From: JBFHER01 sp041584055
GTDB taxonomy: Bacteria; Bacteroidota; Bacteroidia; Bacteroidales; UBA5342
Assembly: GCA_041584055.1 (NCBI GenBank)
Contig: JBFHER010000033.1
Coordinates: 1 to 21,618 of the forward strand
Reading direction: 5' to 3'
Length of the DNA: 21,618 bases
Shown here: positions 14,618-21,618 of the stretch, piece by piece
How positions within the stretch are numbered: position 1 is the stretch's first letter
How the letters are laid out: the number at the start of each line of letters is the position of its first letter
Position numbers and translations under genes: made by a program
The notes under the pieces: generated by a model
The model's input: only the letters and a program-made list of their open reading frames with translations
The model's database searches: none
Told to the model about the DNA's origin: nothing

Positions 14618-15850
14618 TTAAATAATTACATTGCTTTCTTTTGATTCTTCCACTTTATTGGATCTTCCCGGTAAAATCAGATTAAGAAAAACGCCTACAA
14701 CACTTGCCAATCCGATTCCTGCTAGCGAGAAATCACCGTAAGATAAAACGGCACCACCAATGCCTACCGTTAGAATTACAGAAACAATTACCTGGTTTCG
14801 AGTCGTATTCATATCTGTCTTTGAATCGATCAAAGTTTTGATTCCAACACTGGCAATCATTCCAAACAACAACAACATAATACCACCTAACACTGCACCT
14901 GGAATTGTTTTTAATGTTGCGCTCACTTTTCCTATCACAGAAAACACCACAGCTGTTACCGCACTTATTTGAAGGACTCTGGGATTTGTAATCTTTGTAA
15001 GACTAACAGCGCCAGTCACCTCTGAATAGGTTGTGTTTGGAGGTCCGCCCATAATTCCGGCGAAGAAAGTTGCCACACCATCCCCTAACAAGGTTCTGTG
15101 CAGCCCGGGCTTTTCAACAAAATTCTTTTCTGCAACCCCTCCAATTGCATACATATCACCCACATGTTCGATGATTGGAGCAACAGCTACCGGCAGCATA
15201 AAAAGAATGGCCTCCCAACTGAATTTTGGTGCAGTAAACGCCGGTAACGCAAACCATTTTGCATCTGCAACAGAAGCAAAATCAACCTTACCAAGGATCA
15301 CAGCCACAACATACCCCACGATAATACCAACAAATATTGGAATTAATTTTAACAAGCCTTTTCCAAAAATCACGACGCCAATGGCGGTGCCTAAAGCAAT
15401 CACAGCAAGGAGCCAACTTTCCTTTGCCATATTTACGCCGACCGTTGCCAATGACAAACCAATAATCATGATGACCGGTCCTACAACCACTGAAGGAAAA
15501 ATTCTTTCTATAATGCTTAAACCTCTTATTTTCACAACGGCAGAGACTATTGCATAAACTAAACCAACAGCCATTAACCCAGACAATGCTCCCGGCAGTC
15601 CATACAATTCTGTGGCTTTAATGATTGGTGCAATAAATGCAAAACTACTCCCCAAAAATACGGGGACCATCCCTTTGGTAATCAGATGAAAGATGAGCGT
15701 TCCTACGCCGGCGGTAAAAAGTGCAACTGCAGGATCAATCCCAACAAGAAGTGGCACAAGGACCGTTGCACCAAAAGCGACAAATAAAAACTGAACACCT
15801 ACAAGTGTTAATTTACCGGTAGACAAGTTCTTTAGTTCATTTTTTTCCAT
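14618..15850 (-). CDS. NCS2-family nucleobase permease (uracil or xanthine)
   Basis: A 410-residue inner-membrane protein, almost entirely hydrophobic segments, which aligns along its length with E. coli UraA (429). Shared marks are TVLVPLLVGIDPA (29-41), FLGSSFAFIAPIIKA (65-79), the glutamate in PIIEHVGDMYA (Glu228, equal to UraA Glu241), and GGPPNTTYSEVTGAVSLT with Glu277 (equal to UraA Glu290). Those two glutamates bind uracil in UraA. UraA His245 is replaced by Asp232; a Gly-Asp at this place is usual in xanthine/purine and ascorbate members, as I recall. It is most likely a proton-coupled uracil transporter, but a purine substrate is possible. It is monocistronic, with a promoter near 15909. 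Confidence 0.88.
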   Translation of the reverse strand: MEKNELKNLSTGKLTLVGVQFLFVAFGATVLVPLLVGIDPAVALFTAGVGTLIFHLITKGMVPVFLGSSFAFIAPIIKATELYGLPGALSGLMAVGLVYAIVSAVVKIRGLSIIERIFPSVVVGPVIMIIGLSLATVGVNMAKESWLLAVIALGTAIGVVIFGKGLLKLIPIFVGIIVGYVVAVILGKVDFASVADAKWFALPAFTAPKFSWEAILFMLPVAVAPIIEHVGDMYAIGGVAEKNFVEKPGLHRTLLGDGVATFFAGIMGGPPNTTYSEVTGAVSLTKITNPRVLQISAVTAVVFSVIGKVSATLKTIPGAVLGGIMLLLFGMIASVGIKTLIDSKTDMNTTRNQVIVSVILTVGIGGAVLSYGDFSLAGIGLASVVGVFLNLILPGRSNKVEESKESNVII

Positions 15851-15856
15851 AAAAAA

Positions 15857-15925
15857 TCGTGTGTTTAATTAGATTTTAGCAAAATATTCATTCTTTATAA
15901 TATTTACACAAATATAAACACACGA
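15857..15925. repeat. 11-bp inverted repeat before the permease gene
   Basis: The perfect arms TCGTGTGTTTA (15857-15867) and its complement (15915-15925) are separated by 47 A/T-rich bases. On the minus strand the right-hand side is followed by six T and then, within 4 nt, the permease ATG. It therefore resembles a terminator for any transcript entering from upstream. The distal arm overlaps the predicted -7 element. Confidence 0.6.
15909..15916 (-). promoter_or_regulatory. -7 element for the permease gene
   Basis: TATATTTG on the minus strand fits TAnnTTTG. It would give a leader of roughly 50 nt before the ATG at 15850. No TTTG is found at the -33 position, so the promoter call is moderate. 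Confidence 0.45.
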
Positions 15926-15945
15926 CTTTTCAACTATTTATAGAC

Positions 15946-15973
15946 AAAAAAAAGGGAGACACGTGTGCCTCCC
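15946..15973 (-). terminator. Terminator of the OmpP1/FadL-like gene
   Basis: Read on the minus strand, GGGAGGCAC pairs with GTGTCTCCC (15954-15973, one G-U pair, very short loop), followed by eight U (15946-15953). It starts 22 nt after the stop of the barrel gene. Confidence 0.85.
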
Positions 15974-15994
15974 CTCATATGCTAAAGTTTAAGA

Positions 15995-17590
15995 TTAAAA
16001 TTTAAACCCGACAGTAAACATTAATTTGTTATCACTTGACTTAACATTGGCTGCTGCATCATAATTTTGAAGGTGGTCAGGGTCTGACGTATCAACCGGA
16101 AAATAGTACAACTGTGCGCTTGCATTGGTTTGGGATAAAACATAAGCGAGATCAATAAAGAAGTTCTGATCCCGGTAACCAAAGCCAAGTGCATAGGCAT
16201 TGGTTGCATTTATTTTATCAAATGCATTTTCCCCGCCCAGGTCGGTATAAGCATCTGCATAATATGCATATCCGCCTCGCAAACTAAATGTTGGTGCCAA
16301 TCTGAATTCGCCACCAATTCGTACGTTATGCGCAGTTCCATAATATGAATTTATATCACTGTTTTCCTGTAGAAAAGTACTTGAGTTTCCATTTTGAGTT
16401 AAAAGCTGCATGCCTGCCTTGTCGGACAATTCATAATCTACACTTACCATCCCTCTTTTCCCGATGAAATAAGCTGCCGATGCGGTCATCTTCAAGCCTG
16501 TATTTAATTTATAATCATAACTGCCAAGAGGACTTTCTGAGTAAGTGCCAAGCTTTTCCTGTCCACTCCCTTCCACATAATAAATATCTCCTTCTATTTC
16601 TTCAGAGTAATCATCGCTCAAACTATAATACGTTGGCGTATGAATAGACAATCCAAGTCGCAATGCATCCACGGGACGAAAAATAAAGCCAGCTTTAAAA
16701 TTCACACCATAGCCACTTGTTTCGAGGTGATCGTCATGGGTAAAAGCACCACCATTATAAGCATAGTAGTCATCCGTGGAAGGATTGTACTGCAGATAAC
16801 TTACACCATCCGCATTGGAACCAAAATATTCTTCATAGCGGCTCTCACGTTTGTAATCGAGGCTACGTAATCCCATGCTTGCACCAAAGTAAAATTTATG
16901 ACTAATATTTCCACCCATCGATATAAGCCATTCATCAACCTTACCACTTTCGCTTATCACTTTTCTTTGATCCACAGGCACACCTCCATCCGCAAAAATT
17001 GGAATGTAAGTCTCAATGCCCCCATCTGTCACATAGTCTACCAAATATGCTTCATACCCCAGTACACTGCTCCAGTTGGCATTGTCAAAATTACCTACCA
17101 TGTCTGCAGTAGACACACCGGAAGCATTTGCTTCACTTGCCAGATAATCAAGATAGGACGAAGGAGAACCATTGCCTGCAATAAAGGTTTCCCTGTTAAA
17201 ATTCATAAGTCGGTTGTATCCGATTCCCACGTTAAAAGAAACCAGGCCTTTATCGCGAACAAAAGGTGAGGTAAACACGAATCCTACATTGCCTAAACCA
17301 AAATGATCACGGCTGGCATCAGAACTCATATTGAGATAATTACTGTTCGTTGAATTGTGTGAAATGACTGGTGTAATACTCATTTCTCCGGAGCGATATA
17401 CACCCAGCCCTGCCGGATTAATACTAATGCTTGAGAAGTCACCTCCTATGGCTCCAAAAGCCCCACCCATTGCGGCTGATCGTGCTGTTGCCCCAGCTTG
17501 TTCCTGACTTAGATTCAGTGCATCAAATGGCGTCTGTGCGGACAAGCCAAAGATACTGAATGAGATTAATAAGGCATATATTTTTTTCAT
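15995..17590 (-). CDS. OmpP1/FadL-family outer-membrane protein
   Basis: A 531-residue protein with an N-terminal signal peptide (cleavage probably after LSA, residue 18). A conserved start follows, AARSAAMGGAFGAIGGDFSSISINPAGLG, split here across residues 36-63, where the NPAGL motif is the mark of FadL-like barrels in Bacteroidota. The rest alternates aromatic and polar residues in beta-strand style and ends FTVGFKF with a terminal Phe, as expected for a barrel inserted in the outer membrane. FadL proteins carry hydrophobic substrates; databases often name Bacteroidota members hemin receptor or OmpP1 without proof. The substrate here is unknown. It starts 58 nt after the Tyr/Ser-rich lipoprotein gene and is probably cotranscribed with it. 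Confidence 0.88.
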   Translation of the reverse strand: MKKIYALLISFSIFGLSAQTPFDALNLSQEQAGATARSAAMGGAFGAIGGDFSSISINPAGLGVYRSGEMSITPVISHNSTNSNYLNMSSDASRDHFGLGNVGFVFTSPFVRDKGLVSFNVGIGYNRLMNFNRETFIAGNGSPSSYLDYLASEANASGVSTADMVGNFDNANWSSVLGYEAYLVDYVTDGGIETYIPIFADGGVPVDQRKVISESGKVDEWLISMGGNISHKFYFGASMGLRSLDYKRESRYEEYFGSNADGVSYLQYNPSTDDYYAYNGGAFTHDDHLETSGYGVNFKAGFIFRPVDALRLGLSIHTPTYYSLSDDYSEEIEGDIYYVEGSGQEKLGTYSESPLGSYDYKLNTGLKMTASAAYFIGKRGMVSVDYELSDKAGMQLLTQNGNSSTFLQENSDINSYYGTAHNVRIGGEFRLAPTFSLRGGYAYYADAYTDLGGENAFDKINATNAYALGFGYRDQNFFIDLAYVLSQTNASAQLYYFPVDTSDPDHLQNYDAAANVKSSDNKLMFTVGFKF

Positions 17591-17648
17591 GACTAATGGT
17601 TTAAATAATTAGACTTGTGATCTATTTTCTTTCAACAATCCCGGCTTT

Positions 17649-19286
17649 TTATCGTCGTGAGCCACTGCTTCGTGAGCTACTGGATGAACTTCCTGAGCTG
17701 GAACCAGAGCTTGATGATCTGCTTCCTGAGTAAGTGCTTCGTGAGCTGCTACTACTACCGGATGAGTAAGAGCTTCGTGAGCTGCTACTGCCGGAAGAAT
17801 AACTGCTTGAGCTACTTCCGGAAGACGAGCCACTGCTATAGGATGAGGATGACCTGCTTGAAGGTGTACTATAGGTCCTCGTGGTTGATCCTGAGCTGCT
17901 ACTACTTCGGTAGGATGTTCCAGGTTTTGCATATGAGTATTTGGACGCAGATGTTGAACTACTGTTGTAACTTGGTCTGCTTGTACTTGGTTTTGTGTAT
18001 GTTGGTTTATAATTACTACTTTTTGTACTCACAGAAGTAGATCTGGTGCCTGAACTTGTGCTTCCACTGCTCACGGAGGGCTTTGTATTGCCTGAGGTGA
18101 TGCTTCTGCTATAGGTGCTGCGACCGGTTGTTGCTCTTACACTACTGCTATTTACAGTGGATGTCCCCCGCACCGATTCGTCAGAAGAAGGGGTGCTTGT
18201 ATACCTTGAACGTGTTGTGCTAACACGGCCATTTACAGTGCTTGCTGACCTGCTGTCTATCTCTCTGCTATCAATTGCTGTTGCCCGATTAGAAGATATG
18301 CGTCCGCTGATCTCACTACTTCCCCTGTTGCCCGCTGACACAGAAGTGCCATTCACCGCACCTGACACTCTTGCGGTGCTCGTTCCAGATGGAGATGCAC
18401 TGTATCCACCTCTGTTTCCGTAATTAGAATCACGCTTTCCATAATACCTGTCCCTGCCATTGTTAGGATCTACATAATGCCCGCCTCCGCCAGCCCAGCC
18501 ATGGCCGTAACCATAGCCGTAGCCGTAGCCGTAGCCATAATATGGGGATCCCCAATGAGAGTAGTGATGGTGACCATAGCCATAGAATCCGCCATAATAA
18601 CCGCCGTAGTACCCACCGTAAAAACCGCCATATCCATAATACCATGGATCATAGCCCCAATAAGAGTAACGACCATAAAATGGGCTGTAATAACCACGTC
18701 CCCAATTCCAACCACTTCCATAATAATAATTACTGTAATATGGATTTGTCCATGTAGGGGTTACCCATGCATAACCTCCATCCACGTAAATATTCCAGTT
18801 ATATGGTTCCAGGAAGAAGATGCTGTAATAGTTGGGTTCCCATTCTGCGATTGCGGCATGAGGACCATGAAAACGCCTGATTCTTTCGGCGTACATGAAA
18901 TCGCTTTCATTCCCATTAAAGCCATTCAGATAGTACCCGGTTTCGTCATTGTAATAAACCATGGTATCAATCTCCTGAATGCTTTCATCGTTAATGATTG
19001 CCAGGTAATCCTTCTCCACTGCCTCAAAATCGATGCCCTCAGTCACGCGTTCGTATTCATCAACATTCCGGCTTGCCTCAGCAGCTAAACTTCGATATTC
19101 CTTTCTCTCTGCTTTCACAAGCTCCTTGCTTTGCTCAGGCACTGCCTCAAGTCTGGATTCTACAGCCGGGGTATTTGAAGATGGTGAATAATAGATGTCA
19201 TCCAAATAAGATGCACTAAAATCACTTGTTCCACATGCTGTCAGTAATAAAACCCCTATTCCGAAAATTGCTATCCTGGTCTTCAT
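17649..19286 (-). CDS. Tyr/Gly-rich and Ser-rich lipoprotein of unknown function
   Basis: A 545-residue protein I do not recognise as a named family. It has a lipoprotein signal with lipobox LTAC (Cys18) and a charged helical part (about 40-110). A Tyr/Trp/Gly-rich core (about 150-270) includes short Gly-Gly-Tyr-Tyr and Gly-Tyr runs and a cluster of His. The C-terminal half (about 295-545) is almost only Ser, Thr, Gly, Arg and Tyr, ending SGSRR. The tail is probably disordered and surface- or periplasm-exposed. The ATG at 19286 has an unusually strong AGGAGGT site (19293-19299). The gene lies just upstream of the OmpP1/FadL gene and may act with it. Codon repeats in the core (18505-18540, 18589-18635) invite length variation. 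Confidence 0.82.
   Translation of the reverse strand: MKTRIAIFGIGVLLLTACGTSDFSASYLDDIYYSPSSNTPAVESRLEAVPEQSKELVKAERKEYRSLAAEASRNVDEYERVTEGIDFEAVEKDYLAIINDESIQEIDTMVYYNDETGYYLNGFNGNESDFMYAERIRRFHGPHAAIAEWEPNYYSIFFLEPYNWNIYVDGGYAWVTPTWTNPYYSNYYYGSGWNWGRGYYSPFYGRYSYWGYDPWYYGYGGFYGGYYGGYYGGFYGYGHHHYSHWGSPYYGYGYGYGYGYGHGWAGGGGHYVDPNNGRDRYYGKRDSNYGNRGGYSASPSGTSTARVSGAVNGTSVSAGNRGSSEISGRISSNRATAIDSREIDSRSASTVNGRVSTTRSRYTSTPSSDESVRGTSTVNSSSVRATTGRSTYSRSITSGNTKPSVSSGSTSSGTRSTSVSTKSSNYKPTYTKPSTSRPSYNSSSTSASKYSYAKPGTSYRSSSSSGSTTRTYSTPSSRSSSSYSSGSSSGSSSSSYSSGSSSSRSSYSSGSSSSSRSTYSGSRSSSSGSSSGSSSSSSRSSGSRR
18505..18540. repeat. 6-bp tandem repeat coding Gly-Tyr
   Basis: Six consecutive hexamers of the form CC(G/A)TA(G/A) lie in the reading frame of the lipoprotein gene and encode alternating Tyr and Gly (about residues 249-260). 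Units 3-5 are identical, so slippage could change the copy number without a frameshift. Confidence 0.8.
18589..18635. repeat. 12-bp degenerate tandem repeat coding Gly-Gly-Tyr-Tyr/Phe
   Basis: Units of 12 bp begin at 18589, 18601 and 18613, with a partial unit at 18625. Each starts CC(G/A)CC on the plus strand and encodes Gly-Gly plus two aromatic residues of the lipoprotein core (about residues 218-234). Confidence 0.75.
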
Positions 19287-19292
19287 GGTATG

Positions 19293-19299
19293 ACCTCCT
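19293..19299 (-). promoter_or_regulatory. Strong Shine-Dalgarno site of the Tyr/Ser-rich lipoprotein gene
   Basis: AGGAGGT lies 6 nt before the ATG at 19286. Other genes in this window have only A-rich leaders, as is common in Bacteroidota, so this site stands out and confirms the start. Confidence 0.7.
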
Positions 19300-19410
19300 A
19301 TCTTTTTATTATTTATCTACTTCAATGCAATTCGTGTGCCAAATAATGTTAAAATGTGCAATTCATACAAAATCCACCCCAAACGGTCAACTTTTAACAT
19401 TTCTAAAACA

Positions 19411-19437
19411 ACAAAGGCCGGAAAAACCGGCCTTTGT
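19411..19437 (-). terminator. Terminator of the OmpA/TPR lipoprotein gene
   Basis: An 11-bp perfect stem (ACAAAGGCCGG and its complement) with a 5-nt loop begins 25 nt after the stop codon. The tail on the minus strand is only moderately U-rich (TGTTTTAG). The remaining bases 19287-19410 hold the leader of the next gene; no clear promoter element was found there. Confidence 0.75.
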
Positions 19438-19462
19438 AAAACTGTATTGTTAAAATAATTGT

Positions 19463-21178
19463 TTATTCAACAATTGCTTTAAATGCATCTTCTTCGAAGT
19501 AAGCAGCAAACTCAATATCTGTCTTAGCCACTTCTTTGAATTTAGGATTCATATCAACCGCTTTTTTCAAGCCACTCATCACACCATCTTTATCGTTTGA
19601 TTTCGCAGAAACGATAGCACTTAGATAGTTGGTTAAGCAAGTTGGTTCTTTAACTGCATCAATGGTCGCTTTTGCACCTTTCAGATCTTTTGCAAGAATC
19701 TTGGCCAGGATCGCATTGTCGTTTTTGCATCCACCAAAGTTTTTAACTGCAGCACTGTAGTTTCCTTCATGAATTGCTACTACGCCCAGGTTGTAATTTA
19801 ACTCATCACCAATACCAGCTGCTTTACCAAAATATTCTTTTGCTTTTGCAACATCACCATTGACCAAAGCAATCACACCGAGGTTATTTTGAACTTCAGC
19901 AACATCACCTTTGATTTTATCAGCTTTTACGAATGCTTTTTCAGCAAGGTCGAACTCTCCTTTTGAGAAATAAACTGATCCTAGATTGTTGAAGCCTCTC
20001 CAACACTTAGGATAAACAGATGTCACTTTTTTATAGAGTTCAATTTTTTTGTCAGCATCTTCGGTTAAAGTTGCAGAATACAATAATTCTTCAACATTTA
20101 ATTCCGATGGATTGCTATCAGCTAACTTAGCTATTTCAGCATCTGTTTTACCGATTAAATTCAGATTCACTGAAAGTTTTGCACGGCGCAACTGAGGTAA
20201 GATTTCGTCTGCCAATTCTTTAAATGCAGCAGAAAGATTTTTAATTTCTTTTTCACGTGTTTCGGGATCACTGTACATTGAAAGAACTCTTAAGATAAGT
20301 TCTTTATCCTGAATGTCGGATGCTTCCATTAATTCTTTAAATCCTTCCCAATCCTCAGGTGTACTTTTTGTACTTACGAAGTCGTCGTTGCTTAACTCTT
20401 CAACTTTCGCACGCTTTAGTTCACGCTTAATATAGGCCGCAGCAGAATTCTCTCTTCCTCCGGCTACTCTGGTGTTCAGATCTTCAGCTCCATCCGGAGA
20501 TGCATATGCAGACACATCAACACCTGTGAATTCTTTTGTACTATCGGCAACAGCTGCTTTGATATAAGCTTTCAATGCGGTGATATCTTCAGCATTCATC
20601 TCAGAACCACGCACATAAGCCTGTTGTATCAAATAGTGAATATCACCAGTTGCAGACTCTGGGATGATACGTACAAAGTTATCGGCACCAATTGCAGGCG
20701 CAGACGCTTTATCATTCACAAGTGTTTCTGTTGCAATGATTCCATCAGCAATTTTGTAAGCAGGCACGGGATATTCCTTGCCTTTCATTGTAACCACAGC
20801 TTTTACCATCAAATCAGAAATGCGCATTTCATCTTCAAATTTAAAGCTGATCGGAATAGAAATGCTTCCTCCAGTCTCGCTGCTAATAACCTTAAAGTTA
20901 TCCTCAGCCTTGTCACCTTGTATTTTAGCAGAAGTCAATTCTTTTTCTGTTCCATTATAAACCAATACAGGGATCAACTCCACTACAGATTTTTTAGGAA
21001 TAAATTTTTCCGGGAAACTGAGGTTGATGGTCGCTTTTACCTCACCCTTTACGACAACAAGAGGAGATGGATTCACATCGGCTTTTACATCTTCCAAATT
21101 TTCCGGTGGCTTTTCGCAACTGGCAAAGCCCAGAATTAAAACAAATGCCGCGAGGTAAAGATTGATTCTCTTTTTCAT
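19463..21178 (-). CDS. Lipoprotein with OmpA-like and TPR regions
   Basis: A 571-residue protein with a lipoprotein signal (lipobox FASC, Cys21). It has a beta-rich N-terminal region (about 35-150) and a region like the OmpA C-terminal domain (about 180-345) with VDVSAYASPDG (220-230) and RENSAAAYIKREL (242-254). At least two to three TPR repeats follow (about 365-485), for example CWRGFNNLGSVYFSKGEFDLAEKAF split across 392-416, then a helical tail. OmpA-like domains bind peptidoglycan, and TPRs bind partner proteins. Such combined lipoproteins are common in Bacteroidota but their role is not settled. In classical OmpA domains an Asp and an Arg contact the peptidoglycan diaminopimelate; the counterparts here could be Asp229 and Arg237 or Arg242, but I cannot place them surely. 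ATG start at 21178. It is transcribed alone, with its own promoter and terminator. Confidence 0.85.
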   Translation of the reverse strand: MKKRINLYLAAFVLILGFASCEKPPENLEDVKADVNPSPLVVVKGEVKATINLSFPEKFIPKKSVVELIPVLVYNGTEKELTSAKIQGDKAEDNFKVISSETGGSISIPISFKFEDEMRISDLMVKAVVTMKGKEYPVPAYKIADGIIATETLVNDKASAPAIGADNFVRIIPESATGDIHYLIQQAYVRGSEMNAEDITALKAYIKAAVADSTKEFTGVDVSAYASPDGAEDLNTRVAGGRENSAAAYIKRELKRAKVEELSNDDFVSTKSTPEDWEGFKELMEASDIQDKELILRVLSMYSDPETREKEIKNLSAAFKELADEILPQLRRAKLSVNLNLIGKTDAEIAKLADSNPSELNVEELLYSATLTEDADKKIELYKKVTSVYPKCWRGFNNLGSVYFSKGEFDLAEKAFVKADKIKGDVAEVQNNLGVIALVNGDVAKAKEYFGKAAGIGDELNYNLGVVAIHEGNYSAAVKNFGGCKNDNAILAKILAKDLKGAKATIDAVKEPTCLTNYLSAIVSAKSNDKDGVMSGLKKAVDMNPKFKEVAKTDIEFAAYFEEDAFKAIVE

Positions 21179-21234
21179 TTTTTAGTTATTTACGTTATTG
21201 ATATCTTACTTCAGTATAGATTCTTACTAAAAGA

Positions 21235-21242
21235 CAAAAATA
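21235..21242 (-). promoter_or_regulatory. -7 element for the OmpA/TPR lipoprotein gene
   Basis: TATTTTTG on the minus strand fits TAnnTTTG, with an ATTG (21260-21263) 17 bp upstream as a possible -33 element. The leader would be about 50 nt. The region 21179-21300 shows no terminator for the kinase gene to the right. Confidence 0.5.
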
Positions 21243-21300
21243 AAAAAAATATTTAAAAACAATGGTGTTATGAAAACTCTTTATACCATTCTCAGATAAA

Positions 21301-21618
21301 TTAAGAGGGTTCTACATCAATTATTGAGATTCCGGGTGAATACTGCGTTTTAAAAATCAAATTGTTGATGGTTTCGAAGTCTTTGCTATTTTGTACAAAA
21401 TCCACTGCACTTGTGTTTAAAACAAGGACGGGAAAGTCACATTGTCTAAAAAAATCCCAATATGCATTCTTCAGAACATCCAAATAGTTTGCATTGATAT
21501 CCTTTTCGTAATCCCGATTCCTTTTTTTTATATTTTCCATGAGCTTATCTACCGGAAGATGAAGGTAAACGTAAAGATCTGGTTTTGGAAGCGTTGGATA
21601 AATGATGTCAAACAACTG
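21301..21618 (-). CDS. Deoxynucleoside kinase, C-terminal part (cut by window edge)
   Basis: Phosphorylates deoxynucleosides in the salvage pathway. Only the last ~106 residues are present; the reading frame runs off the right end, so the P-loop and the start lie outside. Visible family marks are the stretch LPKPDLYVYLHLPVDKLMENI, split here over two parts of the first 30 residues, then the LID-type motif KKRNRDYEKDINANYL and the later AYWDFFRQ. These match the dNK/dCK/dGK family. The apparent start near 21615 is a TTG inside the gene, not a real start. Which deoxynucleoside is used cannot be told from this part. Confidence 0.85.
   Translation of the reverse strand, partial: QLFDIIYPTLPKPDLYVYLHLPVDKLMENIKKRNRDYEKDINANYLDVLKNAYWDFFRQCDFPVLVLNTSAVDFVQNSKDFETINNLIFKTQYSPGISIIDVEPS

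Noticed and set aside
15033..15557. A 174-residue plus-strand frame over the permease gene
   Set aside because: The opposite strand is a full-length NCS2 permease; the frame is a shadow without recognisable domains.
17609..17932. A 107-residue minus-strand frame and a 127-residue plus-strand frame over the Ser-rich gene
   Set aside because: They arise from the low-complexity codons of the lipoprotein gene; their composition is skewed and they match no family I know.
17649..18100. CRISPR-like or minisatellite array in the Ser-rich coding region
   Set aside because: Repeats are short, irregular Ser/Gly codon strings within an open frame, with no constant repeat-spacer pattern.
18477..19088. 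A 203-residue plus-strand frame over the same lipoprotein gene
   Set aside because: Antisense shadow with Ile/Val/Ala-rich composition that mirrors the coding strand; the minus-strand gene has a lipobox and a strong ribosome site.

Overview
This window comes from a member of the Bacteroidota, probably a Bacteroidia-type bacterium; the genus cannot be assigned from sequence alone. The evidence is: an ornithine transcarbamylase of the Bacteroides N-succinylornithine type; the gene order argR, GNAT, argG, argC, argD, proC, which I recall from Bacteroides; promoter -7 elements of the form TAnnTTTG; A-rich start regions with few strong Shine-Dalgarno sites; and outer-membrane proteins of familiar Bacteroidota types (OmpP1/FadL, and a lipoprotein joining OmpA-like and TPR parts).

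Positions 1-9009 (minus strand) hold a long arginine/proline biosynthesis cluster, read right to left: argR, a GNAT acyltransferase, argG, argC, argD, proC, proB, proA and the transcarbamylase gene argF', closed by a clear intrinsic terminator. Most junctions are tight (1-nt overlap to 11 nt). Three wider gaps (217, 126 and 102 nt) could hold internal signals. Pro90 of the transcarbamylase points to succinylated rather than acetylated intermediates. That makes the GNAT protein, which carries an unusual four-cysteine tail, the likely first enzyme (N-succinylglutamate synthase). argB, the deacylase gene, argH and carA are not in the window. The free glutamate-semialdehyde (proline) branch sits in the same run of genes as the blocked (arginine) branch.

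Positions 9010-9169 are a divergent control region. It has two ARG-box-like 18-mers separated by exactly 3 bp, one of them covering the -7 element of the argR promoter. Rightward from it runs carB (9170-12388), whose sequence resembles animal CAD/CPS1 synthetase domains more than E. coli CarB. It ends at a perfect 13-bp terminator shared with the convergent histidine kinase gene.

Positions 12471-15850 hold a soluble orphan PAS-type histidine kinase (minus), a small Dabb-domain protein (plus) behind a 14-bp inverted repeat, and an NCS2 uracil/xanthine permease (minus).

Positions 15995-21618 are cell-envelope genes on the minus strand: an OmpP1/FadL-like barrel preceded by a Tyr/Gly-rich then Ser-rich lipoprotein, then an OmpA-like/TPR lipoprotein, and at the right edge the C-terminal part of a deoxynucleoside kinase. 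No tRNA, rRNA, CRISPR, insertion sequence or prophage gene was seen. No gene-free stretch exceeds about 220 bases. I do not see a wholly new system. The most informative points are the succinyl-branch arginine pathway, its predicted ArgR operator, and the inclusion of proline genes.
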